DNA of 64,000 nucleotides from Lentinus brumalis (lineage: Eukaryota; Basidiomycota; Agaricomycetes; Polyporales; Polyporaceae). The stretch lies in contig MARA01000025.1 of the NCBI GenBank assembly GCA_001792895.1, forward strand, positions 372,001 through 436,000, in the 5' to 3' direction. The notes under the pieces were generated by a model. The model was not told where the DNA came from and did not search any database. It saw only the letters and a list, made by a program, of their open reading frames with translations. The position numbers and the translations under genes are program-made. Below are positions 22,612-34,310 of the stretch, piece by piece (position 1 is the first letter of the stretch; each line of letters starts with the position of its first letter).

Positions 22612-24933
22612 GGCGAGCTCGGCGAACGAGTGTATCTGACGACGAGGCGGTGAGGCGGGAAGCTGATGAGGCTCAGGCTGCGGGAAGGTGTTGGTCCAGT
22701 GAAAAACTGTCGATCGAGATGTCCGAGGTGCCCGATTGACCCTAACCCCAGAATGCTGTGCCCCTGGTTAGTACCTCATCGGGCAGCGGCGGAACACTCC
22801 CTCACGTCTGACACTCTGGCCCTCCGACACCAGTCGTCCCGACTAGCTGATTTCTTCAAGTTTAGATGCTCTCTCGTGCGGATCTGCTGCGCAGGAAGGA
22901 GTTGACCGCTGCCTGAATGCGCAGTTCGACCAGTGATCTACTGTGTCAGGCCTCAGGAGGGTTGCACTGGCAACCGCACACAGTTTTGGGTCTCCGGACG
23001 ACCTGCCAGTGGCCACTTATTGCTTCCATCTCAATGCTGTGTAAGTCCTAAGGTCTCTCTCCTAACCCGCGCACTGAGAAAAACCTAGGACGGGCTCCAA
23101 GTGTCCGTCATTCCGATGACGGAGAACCGAGGTACTGTTTGGATAAGTTGCAGCGATCTTCATCATCGTGCCGACGAGAGTAACACATTCAAACTTTGGA
23201 AAAGTACCGGATCGTGGCGGCAAATTTGAGGCGACATCAGGCTCCAATGCCGCCGGAAAAGACGACGGTACATGAAGCCCTCTTCACGTCGCCGCGATCC
23301 GGGGTGTCTCCTTATCTTTTGTTCTCAACGGTGCGTGTACGCGACGATTCACCGATGAGAACGTTGTGTGGTGATGGTTGTCATCGACCGGATCGCGACA
23401 CACCATGCGCCTTTGATGTCGTCGTCGATAATGACACTACTACTCACGACCTAGCAATCGGACAATGTGTCAACGCCTCACCTCCGGTGGGAGTGCACCG
23501 CGTCACATTTATACCTCCTGCAAGCAAAGCTCCTTTGATCGAGCCCGGACATTCCGCTTCTTGCAGTGTGCGGGTTCCCACTCCTCTCTGACTCTCACCA
23601 CTTCACATCTAGATGCCAGCAGACGGTCCCAGCCCAACGTTACTTGACTACCGCCTTGAACTGACTCCACAATCAACCTCACCCGCAAGTGCAGCGCAAC
23701 TGGTGGATACATCCAACAGTGTTCCCCGGCCGTCTGTTCTACAAGAGCGAGCGCCTCAGATTGCACCCTCGATCCCCTGCGATAGACGGAGAACAAGGCG
23801 ATCGAAGTACGCACATGCTTGAGGTGACAGCATCTATCCGATCTAATTTCACTCATACGTTTTTGTAGTCACAGATTCTGCAGACCTTCGGTGGGCCATG
23901 GCGGAGTCCCAATGATGCGATTATTCGGCGCAGCATCGCTCTTTACCAGTACAGCCTCCATATGTAAGTCTACAGCGCACGATCTCACAGCAGCGGTCGA
24001 CGACTCGCCGGTAAACTTCCACGTTGGTGCTCTCGTGGTTCTCCCATTGGCCCGAAGTAGGTACTTATCCGCTTCAGGTATGTGGCTTCCAGCCTTCCAC
24101 ACCAGCGGCGCTTTCGTTGATTTCCGACTGGCTCCACAGGCTCAGCACGGCTCGGTACTGAAGGGCTTGCGTTGCGGATAAGGCTATGGTACATCCGAGG
24201 CGTCGCGGGTTCCCGTGCCCATCTGACCACATTCCTATGATGGCCCATCCGTCGTCGTCGGACCTGCGGTCATACAGCGGATGCTGTCGAAGTCGCGACA
24301 TCCCCAGGGATTTCGTGCCTAGTTGCAAGTGTCCCAAGGACGCGAACAAGGCGGAGTTGTTCCCCATCCCGCCATATTATCGGCGAGAACAAATCATCTC
24401 GATCAAATTCGAGCGTCGCACGCGGGAAGGGTTGCCGGGTGGTCGGGCGCACTACTACGTACTGACGACCACCTCCATGGTACGCTCAAGGACCACGGCA
24501 CTGGACCATTTATGGATGTCTAGTCGCCCTCGTCGAGTAAGAAAGTCGACCACCCAAGGTGGGACACCAGGACAGTCTGCCCACCTCCGCATGAGAGTTG
24601 TCTTATAACTCCGTTCGAGTTTCTGTAAAGTTGACAGTGCCAATCGATGTTCCGCGTAACCATCCTTCGAAGTTCTCTCGAACATTCACATCTCCACCTC
24701 GGTTTAAGCCATCTGCGCCTACTTAGAGTTCCCTGATGATTCCAACCCTTTGCGTCCATAGAATGAACGAATACGCCCGATCTACTGTATGTTTCAAGTC
24801 TCTGTCGAAGCACCGTGGTCGCAATGGCGCTCTCCTCACTGGCTGCGCCGCAGAGCGCCCGCTCGGGAAACCCCGGTGGGCGGACCGGCGTCTGAACAAC
24901 ATCTTGCTTTCCGTCCGCAACGTTGGCCCAGCT
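22612..24933. other. 2.3-kb region without a recognised gene
   Basis: No frame shows a known motif. The stretch 24310-24607 (+) reads a somewhat protein-like ELFPIPPYYRREQIISIKF, but has no start, splice context or family I recognise. The left end holds the UPF0390 promoter and the right end the promoter of the complex I gene. Confidence 0.4.
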
Positions 24934-26709
24934 ATGTTGGCCGTATCCTCTAGATGCGTGCGCGTGCCACGCGTGCTCGCGCAAAGCAAGGTGCGCACAG
25001 CGTCCTCTGCTGTCTTTACGCTGTTCAGCGAGCTCACGACAGCGTTGTGAACTACAGCGAGCCATGCATGACCTGACCGTCCTCCCCTCTGGCAAGCCTG
25101 CGATTCAGTACGGACCCCCCGGACGGAGTGCGAGCACGGGACACACTGCGACAGTGTTTGGGTGCACGAGTTTCCTGGGGAGATATCTCGTGGCTAAGCT
25201 TGGTATGTGTCCTTACTTGGCGCCGCTCTTGAGCTGTCGTTCGGGTGCATGGATGAGGGTTAACGTGTGCCGGGGCGCGACACAGCAAAGGCAGGCACCC
25301 ACGTCGTCCTTCCTTACCGCGACGAGGACGAGAAGAGGCTTTTGAGGGTCACTGGGGATCTCGGGCAGATCACTTCGCTGGTGCGTGCATACCTCCCAAG
25401 CTGCTAGACGCACAAGCGCGTCGTTTAGATGGAGGAGAGGCTCACGCGAGCTCCGGCCGCTGCCAGGAATGGGACCTCCGCAGGCCTGACCAGATCGAAG
25501 AGTGTCTGAGACATTCTGACATCGTCTACAACCTTGTCGGGCGCGAGTACGAGACCAAGTATGTCACCCTTCATGTCAGCCTGCGTTTTACACCTAATCA
25601 AGCCGTTTGCACTGCGCAGGAACTTCACCTACTTCGACGTTCACGCTAAGGGGGCCGAGGCTATCGCGAGCATCGCGGCGCAGGCTGGCGTTGACCGCTT
25701 CGTGCATGTCTCGCACCTTAACGCGGCGAAGGACTCCCCGTCCGAGTTCTACCGCTCCAAGGCCGTCGGCGAGGACCTTGTGAAGGAGGCGTTTCCGAAC
25801 GCGACGATCGTGCGCCCCGCGAACATGTTCGGGTACGAGGACCGGCTGCTGAACAACATCGCGAGTACGTACACGCCGTTCACCCCGGACTGTGACGCTG
25901 TTTGACCGGCCCCTCTGATCTGGCAGGCTGGCCCATCTGGTGGAAGCTCAACGACATGCAGACGAAAGTCCGCCCGGCTCACGTACGTGTCACATCTCGC
26001 AGCCGCACTGGCCCCCTCTTCCTCTTCTCGCTACCGAGATGGACACCGAAACTGAGGGTGCATTCTCCCGTGTAGGTTCTGGACGTCGCGCAGGCGCTCG
26101 CGAACACCCTCCAGATGCCGGTTCTCCCTGGCACGTTCAACCTTCCTGGCCCCTCCACGTTGACGTACGAGTACTTGCTCACGCTCGTGTCGACGATTAC
26201 ATACAACCCGCCTTCACCCGCTCCTGTGGTGCCCAAGTCGATCGCCCTTGCGCTCGCGAAGCTCGCCCAGGCAGCGTGGTGGCCGATGCTGAGCCCGGAC
26301 GAGGTGATTCGCAGGTACATCGACGACGTCGACGTGCCCGGCGACTGGGACAAGTTTGGAGTAATCCCGGACGAGATTGAGGAGCACGCCATCACGTACC
26401 TGAGGAGATACCGATCCGCGTACGTTTCTGCTGGACTGTTCCGCGACTCCCTCCGGCGGATTTGTCGGCCAATGGAGGGGCGCGATGTGGGCTTGCGAGG
26501 CGCAGTTCGCTGATACACGTCTGTTTCACAGGGAGAACTTCGCGCGGCCAGTCGTTTTCCCCGCATCCCGGGAAACATCCTCGGTGAGTCAATCCGTTAG
26601 CCCACTTTTCTTGACTCATGGTGCTGACTCGATGTCCCGTCAATCCGTGACACTTGCTATCTCTATCTCTGCGTGTGCGTAGTACGACCCTGTGCAGGTG
26701 CAGTCATGA
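24934..26709 (+). CDS. Mitochondrial complex I 40 kDa (NDUFA9-like) subunit
   Basis: Nine exons join in phase to 370 residues: 24934-24990, 25058-25202, 25286-25380, 25467-25558, 25620-25864, 25927-25982, 26076-26419, 26532-26583, 26683-26709. Exon 1 gives an Arg-rich, acid-free mitochondrial presequence (MLAVSSRCVRVPRVLAQSK). The mature protein has an atypical SDR Rossmann start (ATVFGCTSFLGRYLVAKL), then EWDLRRPDQIEECLRHSD, VYNLVGREYETKNFTYFDVH, RFVHVSHLNAAKDSPSEFYR and SKAVGEDLVKEAFPNATIVR. It continues into the C-terminal domain (GVIPDEIEEHAITYLRRYRS). NDUFA9 is a nucleotide-binding accessory subunit at the junction of the membrane and peripheral arms of NADH:ubiquinone oxidoreductase. 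Starting at 24934 rather than at the ATG at 25064 is preferred because it supplies the presequence. The last exon (YDPVQVQS, stop) is the least certain. Confidence 0.9.
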
Positions 26710-26761
26710 GACGTCGATGGTGTATCTCTGTCAATGAATTTTGCTGTCCTATGACTTGCGC

Positions 26762-27076
26762 AGCGATCACGGTGGCGCCTGTTCGACGTCGAGTTGCGTT
26801 TCGAGACTATGTTTATCTGCCATTCATCGGCGGCTGTACGAGAAGTGGTTCGACCTCGGAGACACCGGGGAGGGCCACGCGTACGCGCAAACGCGCACAC
26901 AACTGCCTGCCGGAGAAGACGCAGAAGGGCGTCCACGTTTGTCCCAAAGACGGCAAGTTCGTCTGATGGCCGTCTACGAAGCGTGGGGGCGGAATGCCGC
27001 ACGAAAGGGCGTGAGTACAACTCTGCCCTGGTTCCGTGGACGGAGCGGGGAAGGCATGGTAATAAGGGGGCTCTAG
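26762..27076 (+). CDS. Unassigned exon-like frame downstream of the NDUFA9-like gene
   Basis: One plus-strand frame has protein-like composition: HRRLYEKWFDLGDTGEGHAY, then AQTRTQLPAGEDAEGRPRL and RLMAVYEAWGRNAARKG, after which a perfect donor occurs (aagggc|gtgagt, 27008-27014). A second frame over the first part reads DYVYLPFIGG just before the LYEKW segment. The two may belong to one protein broken by a frameshift or by an intron I cannot place. An acceptor (gcgcag) precedes at 26758-26763. It could be a small separate gene or extra 3' exons of the complex I gene. I do not recognise the product. Confidence 0.3.
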   Translation, partial: SDHGGACSTSSCVSRLCLSAIHRRLYEKWFDLGDTGEGHAYAQTRTQLPAGEDAEGRPRLSQRRQVRLMAVYEAWGRNAARKGVSTTLPWFRGRSGEGMVIRGL

Positions 27077-27147
27077 TATAATGTACACGTCGACATGCAT
27101 ATGCATGCGCTGCGGAGGGCGGGAGGCACAGTCTGAGCGTGGGGCGA

Positions 27148-27675
27148 TCAGAAACCTGGGGGCACGACTCCTTTTGGTGGCTGCCCAGGGGGGTACACGC
27201 CGCCTGGTGGGGCGAGCATCTGCAGGAGGTACGAGGTAGATGAGCGCGCTGCGCACGAGGAGGGCACAGACGGGGCGCCGTGAGGAGGGCTGGAACTCAC
27301 CTGGGCACCCTGCTGCTGGGCGAGCATCTCCTTCTCCTGCTGCACGATCTTGGCCTCGTCCTCGAGCACGAGCGCGAGGGGCAGGCCGATGAGGAGGGCG
27401 GAGGTGGTGACGATCCAGACGAGGTTGCCGACGACCTTGCCAGTCGTCTTCACGACGCTGGTGGTCCTCCTGAACTTGTCTGAGATGCTCTGGCGGGTCG
27501 TCGGGGGGATGATGTCTGCGAGGGCGACGACGCGCTCGTAGAATGACTCCTCGCCGTCGAGTTCGGAGCCGACAGAGGAGAGGGAGACGGAGGAGGATGT
27601 GCGGGAGGAGGAGGCGGAGGAGTAGGGGGAGCGGGAGTCGTGCTCCTTCTCTTCGACGATCTCGACCTTGACCAT
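27148..27675 (-). CDS. TOM22: Mitochondrial import receptor subunit TOM22
   Basis: Two exons (27301-27675, 27148-27219) give 148 residues. The start MVKVEIVEEKEHDSRS leads into an acidic, Ser-rich cytosolic domain and the conserved ESFYERVVALADIIPPTTRQ element. The single transmembrane helix follows (GNLVWIVTTSALLIGLPLAL), then EDEAKIVQQEKEMLAQQQGA and a short intermembrane-space tail rich in Pro and Gly (PPGGVYPPGQPPKG). Tom22 is the central receptor and organiser of the TOM complex in the outer mitochondrial membrane. The length and the acidic-TM-tail order are as expected. The frame stays open upstream to 27795, but the extension is Arg-rich and lacks conservation; the ATG at 27673-27675 is the normal start. 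The stop codon is at 27148-27150. Confidence 0.95.
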   Translation of the reverse strand: MVKVEIVEEKEHDSRSPYSSASSSRTSSSVSLSSVGSELDGEESFYERVVALADIIPPTTRQSISDKFRRTTSVVKTTGKVVGNLVWIVTTSALLIGLPLALVLEDEAKIVQQEKEMLAQQQGAQVSSSPPHGAPSVPSSCAARSSTSYLLQMLAPPGGVYPPGQPPKGVVPPGF

Positions 27676-28139
27676 GGTGGGCGTGGACTGTGCGGTGGCG
27701 AGGAGGACGGCGGGCGGTGATACGGAGGCGAGACGACAGCGACGAGTCCCGCTGCCAGCGCGTCCAGGCGCCCGTGCCGTCACCCGAAAATTCATTGGCG
27801 TGACGCAGACTGTGACGGGTGTGACCCGATGACCTTGTTTCGGTGCCGAGAAGCGTGCCCGCGCCTAGCGAGCGCGTATGTAAGAACGCGGAGGCTATTC
27901 GCGGTCCTCAGCCAGCCTCAGCCAGCATCTCTCCGCCGTCTGCTTTATTCCGTCCTGCGTCCTCGCCGCCGCGCACGTCCTGCACACCGCCCGCCACGTC
28001 CCCGCGCAGCCCATGGACACCCCAGACCAGCAGGGCGCGTCCGGCTCGTCGTCCCAGTGTCCGTCGCCGCCGTCGCTAGCTCTGCCGCATTGATCTGACC
28101 CGGTGACCCTCCTCCAGCCTTCAACTTCTCCTCCCCACC
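27676..28139. promoter_or_regulatory. Divergent promoter between TOM22 and the Zn2Cys6 gene
   Basis: The 464-bp region lies between two head-to-head start codons. It is C-rich with several CCTCAGCCAGC-like stretches around 27905-27930. No TATA box is evident on either strand. Confidence 0.6.
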
Positions 28140-31100
28140 ATGCAGAATCAGATCCACGAGCTCGCAAAGACCCTTCCTCCCCCGCGCAAACAGAACACAG
28201 CTTGCGACGCCTGCAGGTCCGTTCGTCTCTTCCCCGCCACGTTCGAGTTCGTTTATGACCCAACGCGTCTTTCGCAGAGCGAGGAAGGTCAAGTGCAACC
28301 AGGTGCCAGGCCAGGATAAGGTGCGTCGCTCATCCCTCCGCGCTCCGGTCCTCCGCCTCATTCTCCGTGCAGTGCCAGGTAATACATCTCTCATGTTCGT
28401 CGTTCCTGGCGTGCCCGGTCCTCACAGCGTTCCTTGTGGTAGCATTGCCTATCCAAGAACTATCCATGCACGTGAGTCGCACGCTCGTTTGTCCCGGTGT
28501 GAATAGCTCAAACGCCTTATGCTTCTCCTTGCCAGCCACTTTATTCAGCAAGCCACCTCTGAGAAGAAACGACATGCTGCGGCCGCCAAGCGTCCGCGGA
28601 CCCTGTCCGTCAGCAGCTCAAGGTGGGTGTACTCGTACTGTTCGGGATAAGCCCTGTGTTCACCTTACGGCAAGCGGGCAACCATCGACCTCCCGCATGC
28701 AAGTATTCTCCCTTCCCTCCAAGGAACCGTCCCGCTGATCCAATCTCGTTGATTCAGCGGTCCCGCAGAACACATGGCCCCGGCCGCGCCAGCAGGCCCA
28801 TCCCATTCATATCAGTCACCGGCACCCCAGTTCGCGCAGCCGAGCCCTAGCCCGCTCCCTCGGGTCGACCCTATCACCACTGACACCCAGACGCGGGACT
28901 TGCTGGCATACATCTTCTCGCCACCAGAACCAAGGTTTGCGAACATCCGCGATTCGCCCGTCGGCACTTATTCTGATGTCCGATAACCTTGTAGTTCCTC
29001 CAGCGTCCAAACGAATGGATCGGCGAACAGGCTAACAGCGCCGCCGGCTCCTTCTTATGGCGACTGGGGCGCACTTGCCCACCGCCTTAGCGAGGAGAGC
29101 TTCAGAACCGAGTGAGTACAGCCCTCCTTTTCATTATGTCGCCACCCGTCCCACGAGCACGTCGTCATCAGGCGTGTTCAGGGGCCTTGCCCTGAATGAT
29201 TAGCTACAGACTGACACGGTTGGCATGATACGCGTAGGTTCGCTCTGGACCTCGTGGAAGTCTTTTTCCAGATTGTACACACCCGGCTGCCGCTTCTCAA
29301 CCCAGCGCAGTTCCGAACACGATTGCACTACAGCCTCTACTCAACCGGCTCCCAAAATGGCGGGACGTCTCCGAACACCCCGCCGGCCAGTGCAGTCGCC
29401 CAGCAACAGCGGACCCGGAATAGCAGCAGCCCGAACGGCGGGCAATCAGCGCATGATCCTGAGCAGAGACCGCTGCACCCAGCGTGAGTCGAGCGATCCT
29501 TCGTCTACTCGCGTGGGGGCCGTTGCTGAATGCTTGTCGTTGGTCTGATTGTCTCTCCCCTCAGTCTGGTGGCTACTGTCATTGCATGGGGCGCAAAGTT
29601 CTCCGAGCACCCGCTCTTCATAGCCGACCGACATCGGAACGGCGGACAGAGCGCTTTCGCGAAGGTGTTGATCAATCGCGCAAGGGATCTCGCCGAGGAC
29701 ATGAAGGTGCACCGGATACCCAATGCGGACCACGTGGTTATCGCGCTTTTGATTGAGCCCTTGCAGAGTCGTGAGTGTGTTCGGGACCGATGTTCTTGTA
29801 GATGCTGAGCGTGCGGATCATGCAGAGAGCCTAGAGGATAATGCAGGTGAGCGTCGGGTTACGCGCGCGGTTAATCCTGCCGGCTAACGGGAGCAGCAGG
29901 GTTCCATGGGTTCTGGTTAGGATCCGCAATCCGGCTGTTACTCGACCTGCAGGTGAGCACGTTCCATCGCGTTCGCAATCTCCTTTCGTGACTGACGACG
30001 TCTGCTGCAGATAAACCACAAGTCTGTCATGTCGAACATTGAAGACCCCGAAGCACGAGGAACGATGATCTTCGCGTGGTGGATGGCATGCCTGGCAGAT
30101 GCCTACCGCAGCGTCTACTATCGACGGAAACCTATGCTGTGAGGATCCGGTTGTTTCCTTGGGATCGTAGCAACATCCTGACATCGATGACCGGTAGAGA
30201 CGATGACGACTACGACATCGATTTCTACACCGTTGGCCCAGTCCCTCCGGACATCATCGAGTCCCATGCGCCGCAACCGTCACCCAGGGAACAGCTAGAG
30301 GTGTTTTCGTTATTTTGCACTGCTGCCGACATGTGCTGATATCCCCTCGCCTCTTTCCTAGTTTCTGGTGAGACTTTCCTCGGACCGACCGCGCTCGACC
30401 CTCGCACAGCTGCTGACGATAGGTCCGATATCGCGTGACCAGGGGTACTACCGGGCGGCGCACGCACTTGCACGCATCGCGCGCCAGATATCGCGGCAGC
30501 TCTGGCGGCCAGCAACCGAGTCTGACGGGATTCCGATCGACGTTCTCACAGCGTTCATGGGCCAGCTCAATGAATGGCGCGACGCCCACCTGGCGCAGGT
30601 CGGGGTCCCGAGCAACTTCGAGGCGGAATGGGATTTCGTCAGTGCTGTCACCGCATGTACGTCCGCCTTCTCTTTCCCCCGTTCGTGGTCGGGGCCCCGC
30701 GGGGCGTATGCTGATCGGGGCTTCTTCTTCTTCTTCTTTGCTGGTGTGGTTGCTGCGGTGCAGGCGCAAGCGATGCGACGTACCACATCATGTGGATCAT
30801 CCTGGCGAACGCGCTGGACGATTTCGGGATCCGGGAAGTCAACGACGTGGCGCGCACGGGCACGCCGGAGACACTGCTGCCACAACACGCGCAGATCGAG
30901 GAGAAGAAGCGGCAGGTGTTCTTCCAGGCGCAGCACGGCGCGCTGCGCATCGCTGGTCTGGTCAGTCCTTGCTATTTGGGCTTCCTCATGGCCTCTGTGT
31001 GACCGCAAGTCGCTGATGCATTGTTGCAATCCTGTACAGGCCGGCGTTCTGGCGACAAACGGTTACTTGGTGTGTGGCAGTTCACTCCGCGATCCCCGAG

Positions 31101-31529
31101 ATGCAGTGCTGACCGTCCCGTTCTTCGTGCTTCCTGTCTTCCTGCCCTTGGCTGCAATTCTCTCGACACGCCCACCCTCGACATCCCCGCGCCGCCCGCC
31201 GATCCGCCAACACCGAACACGCGACTGATCGATAGCGGCTGGACTGTGCGGTGATGCACGTCAGCTGCATCCAGGCAGGGATGCTGCTCGCCCGCCTCGG
31301 GCGGCCAGAAGTCCAGAACTGCATCACGGGCCTCGAGCAGTACGCGTACGCGTACGAGGAGTGCGCGGACCAGGCGGCGGAGATCAAGCGGGTGTATAAT
31401 GCGGCGGTCAACGGGGAGCAGGAGGTGAACCACATGGCGTCGGTCTGGCCGCGTCCCGGAGGAGGCGGGGACGCGGTTGGGGGCAGCGGTGCGATGAACA
31501 TCGACCAGCCGATGTTTGGGTTCCCGTGA
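28140..31529 (+). CDS. Zn(2)-C6 fungal transcription factor
   Basis: The N-terminal binuclear zinc cluster is spread over four exons. Exon 1 (from ATG 28140) ends CDAC; exon 2 (to 28320) reads ARKVKCNQVPGQDK; a 6-nt exon (28373-28378) supplies Cys-Gln; exon 4 (28443-28471) reads HCLSKNYPCT. Next come HFIQQATSEKKR and a basic stretch (AAAKRPRTLSVSSS). The middle homology region starts around 29239 (FALDLVEVFFQIVHTRLPLL) and continues VATVIAWGAKFSEHPLFIAD, GFHGFWLGSAIRLLLDLQIN, then FAWWMACLADAYRSVYYRRK and WIILANALDDFGIREVNDVA. The C-terminus is Gly-rich and ends MNIDQPMFGFP, stop 31527-31529. Such proteins bind CGG-type half sites and regulate metabolism genes. The target pathway cannot be read from sequence. 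Several inner exon borders are approximate. Confidence 0.88.
28373..28378 (+). other. Six-nucleotide microexon encoding Cys-Gln of the zinc cluster
   Basis: The sequence cgtgcag|TGCCAG|gtaata. Skipping it would leave the zinc cluster with five of its six cysteines. With it, spacing is C-x2-C-x6-C-x8-C-x2-C-x6-C, standard for the family. All joints are in phase 0. Confidence 0.75.
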
Positions 31530-31932
31530 ACGTGAACGTGGCCTGGGTCGGGACTCGGATGGACGCCTTTCTTGTGTCGGGGTTGGATGTAGGCTGTGTA
31601 CGGAGCGCGTGTAGGCTGGTTGGTGGGCGTCGGTCGGAGTTTTGGGCAGACAAAACCTCGTATCTTTCTGTCATTCATAGCTAGCAGAGTGTTTGGAATA
31701 CCGGATTCGATTTGTAGTAGCATCATCCTCGCCTTATATCGTTAGAGCACCGTCCTGTATCCATCGTCATCCTCATGGACTTATAGCAATTTTCGGTCTT
31801 GAGTTCGGTGTCGACGGTGGCATGCACGCAGACACGGAGACTCGCACTGTGCTATCCATCGCACACAACAGACAAGCATTAGACGAGAAGAGTACACAAG
31901 CACAGGAGAGGAGTGCAAGAGCTGCAGCGACA
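31530..31932. other. Convergent 3' flanks
   Basis: Between the stop of the Zn2Cys6 gene (+) and the stop of SAS10 (-). AT-richer than its surroundings, as for 3' UTRs. No gene supported. Confidence 0.55.
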
Positions 31933-34310
31933 TCACAGACGGACGCCCTTGACGGTCTGCGAGATACCAGTCTTCTCGCCAGAGTACCTGCTCGCGTCCA
32001 TGCCACCCTTGTAGATCGCCTTCTGCGAGGCGACCTTCTTCTTCGCCTTCTCGTATTTCTGCCGCTTCTTGACACGAGGGTTCTTGTTGAGTTTGCCCCG
32101 CTTGGGCGTGAGGCCCCTGTTCTTGAGGATGGCACTGGTGAGTGAACGAGGGCCGTCGACACCCTCCTCTTCGACGTGGCTGTGGCATAAATGGTCAGTC
32201 ATGATTTGATGAGCATGAAGTGAAAGGACACATACCGAGCGGCAGCAAGCGCAGCCTCGTACTCCTGCTTCTTCTTCTCCTTCTTCTCCTTCGACTTGCG
32301 CTGCACCAGCTGATAGTACCCGTCCTCGTCCCCACTCCCCTCGCTCCCCTCCTCCTCCTCCTCGCCCCTCCTCCGCTTCTTGCCCTTCTTCCCGGCGGCA
32401 TCCGCAGCGCCCGCCTCGAGCTCCGGGTCGACATCGTCGAGGTCCGCGCCCTGCGCCCGCGCCTTCGCGACCTCCTTCGCCAGACGCGCCTCCTTCTCCC
32501 TCTTGCGCTCGCGGTACGGCAGGTCGTCGTCGCCGCCAATCGCACCCGAGCGTGCGCCCGCACGCCGCGCGGCGGTGCTCTCGATGCGCGAGGTGTGGAA
32601 CCGCAGCGACTTCTTGCGCGCCTGCTTGTCTGCGGCGTCCGCGACGTCGAGCTCGGTCGCTTCCCCGTAGACGTCGTCCGTCGATGCAGCAGGGGACGGC
32701 TTGCCCTTGCCCTTGCCCTTGGACTTCGACTTCGACGCCTTCGAGGGCGCGAGCTCGGGCTCGACGAGGTCGAAGACGGGAACGACGGTCTTCGCGCTCG
32801 CGTCCGCGGCCTTGCGTTTCTTCTTGGGTGGTTCTGGCTCGTCGGCGGGTTTGGAGGACTTGCGCTTCGCTTTTGAGCCTGCCTTGGACTTCTGTGCGTC
32901 CTCGGCGTCCATGAGCGCGTTCGCCTCGCGCAGGAGCTCCGCGAGCTCGTCCTCTTCGAGGCCCTTGCCCTTCTTCCTGAGCGTGTTGTTACCGGACCAG
33001 AGGTCCTGTGCATCGTTCATCCAGTCGAGCTCGCTCTCGCTCTCGTCCAGGTCGGTGAGGTCCGAGTCGCTCAAGTCCGAGTCCGACGCAGCGAAGTCGA
33101 GCTCTTCGAGGGTCTGCAGGGACTGCTTGAGTGTGAGGAGGCGCTGGAGGATGGGGTGGGACTGGAGGAGGTCGGGGCGCTGTACGTATTTCTCGCTTGT
33201 CCGCAGGTGGAGGTAGAACGCGAGGGTGGTGGCGTACGTTAGGAGCGCCTCTGCGATATATATGTACGTTAGCTGAAGGGAGACGCGGGATGGGATGGCG
33301 TAGACACGTACGATAGTGGAGGTGCATCATGCTCAAGCTGAGCGCATCCGGGTTTTCGGCCTGCAGTCTGAGGGTCAAGTCAGTATTGATTCAACATACC
33401 TGGTCGAGGAGATGGACGCGCAAGTCAAGACGCAGGATGGATGGGAACTCACTTCTCAATCCTGGCTTTCGAGGTCATCAAGCTATGTGCGACGTCCTCC
33501 CAGTCATGGGCTAACGCCAGTGCTTCCGGGTTCGTCTTCTCCAGGTGCCGCAGAAGAGCGTGCTTGTCTTGAGGCAGTTGCTGCACAACAGCCGCTGCTG
33601 GCTCGTCTACGAAGCTGTGGTATGTTCAGCGGTGAACACATCGATGCCTGTGAGGGAAACCGCACCCATCCGCATCAGGCACACCCTCCACCACGTCTCC
33701 CAGGCCGAAGTCGTCGTCCGCCATGGCGTCCCGCGCCTTCGTCTGCAGACGCTTCGCCTCCTGCTCCTCGAGCTCGTTCGCCTCCTCGTCGTCCGACTCA
33801 ATCTGATCCGCGTTCGACGCGTAGTACGCGGACTTCTTTGTACCCCAGCCCTCTTCCTCCGACTCCTCGTCTTCGGACTCTTGTTCAGACTCATCCTGCT
33901 TGCCCTTCTTGCTCTTCGCCTTCGCCTTCTTCTTCTCTTTCTTCGCTGTCTCCGCAGCAGCGTAATGGACGGCGTCGATGTCGTCGTCCTCGTCGTGTTC
34001 GCCCTGGTCTTCGTCCTCCTCGGACGAACCGTCGTCGGGCATGCCTTGCAACGCAAAGACCTCGTCCTCGTCGCCATCGTCGCTACCTCCGCCGTCGTCT
34101 CCGTCAAGGAGAATCTTATCTCTAGAAGCGTGGACTGTCCCGGCATGAGCCCACAGTTCACCATTTGAGCACAGAGAACGCACACTGGTCTTCCTCGTCC
34201 ATCGGAATGTCCGAGGCCTTGTTCCACCGCTTCATTTTGCTGTCCTTGCGGTCAACCCCTCTCGGCTTCGAGTGCGCGGCCTTGGCCTTCCCAGAGCGAC
34301 GACGGACCAT
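31933..34310 (-). CDS. SAS10: U3 snoRNP/SSU processome protein Sas10/Utp3
   Basis: The start is ATG 34308-34310: MVRRRSGKAKAAHSKPRGVD, then KMKRWNKASDIPMDEEDQ. Acidic and Lys-rich stretches follow (about 33640-34130). The middle Sas10/C1D region is EALALAHDWEDVAHSLMTSK, then QAENPDALSLSMMHLHY and LTYATTLAFYLHLRTSEKYV with HPILQRLLTLKQSLQTLEEL. After a long charged linker with GKGLEEDELAELLREANAL come the nuclear, basic end (KKSLRFHTSRIES, YYQLVQRKSKEKKEKKKQEY) and the conserved last exon 31933 to about 32180 (RSLTSAILKNRGLTPKRGKL, NPRVKKRQKYEKAKKKVASQ, YSGEKTGISQTVKGVRL). This C-terminal block is diagnostic for Sas10/Utp3, a nucleolar factor needed for 18S rRNA processing. At least five exons. 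Confidence 0.94.

Noticed and set aside
24520..25095. 191-codon minus-strand ORF
   Set aside because: It is antisense to the first exons of the complex I gene and has no recognisable domain.
32220..32876. Leucine-rich plus-strand ORF that looks like a membrane protein
   Set aside because: It is antisense to the charged SAS10 exon; the Leu runs come from Lys/Glu codons read backwards.
32195..33013. 272-codon Arg/Ser-rich minus-strand ORF
   Set aside because: It is an alternative frame of the Lys/Ser-rich SAS10 exon; the SAS10 frame has the conserved residues.
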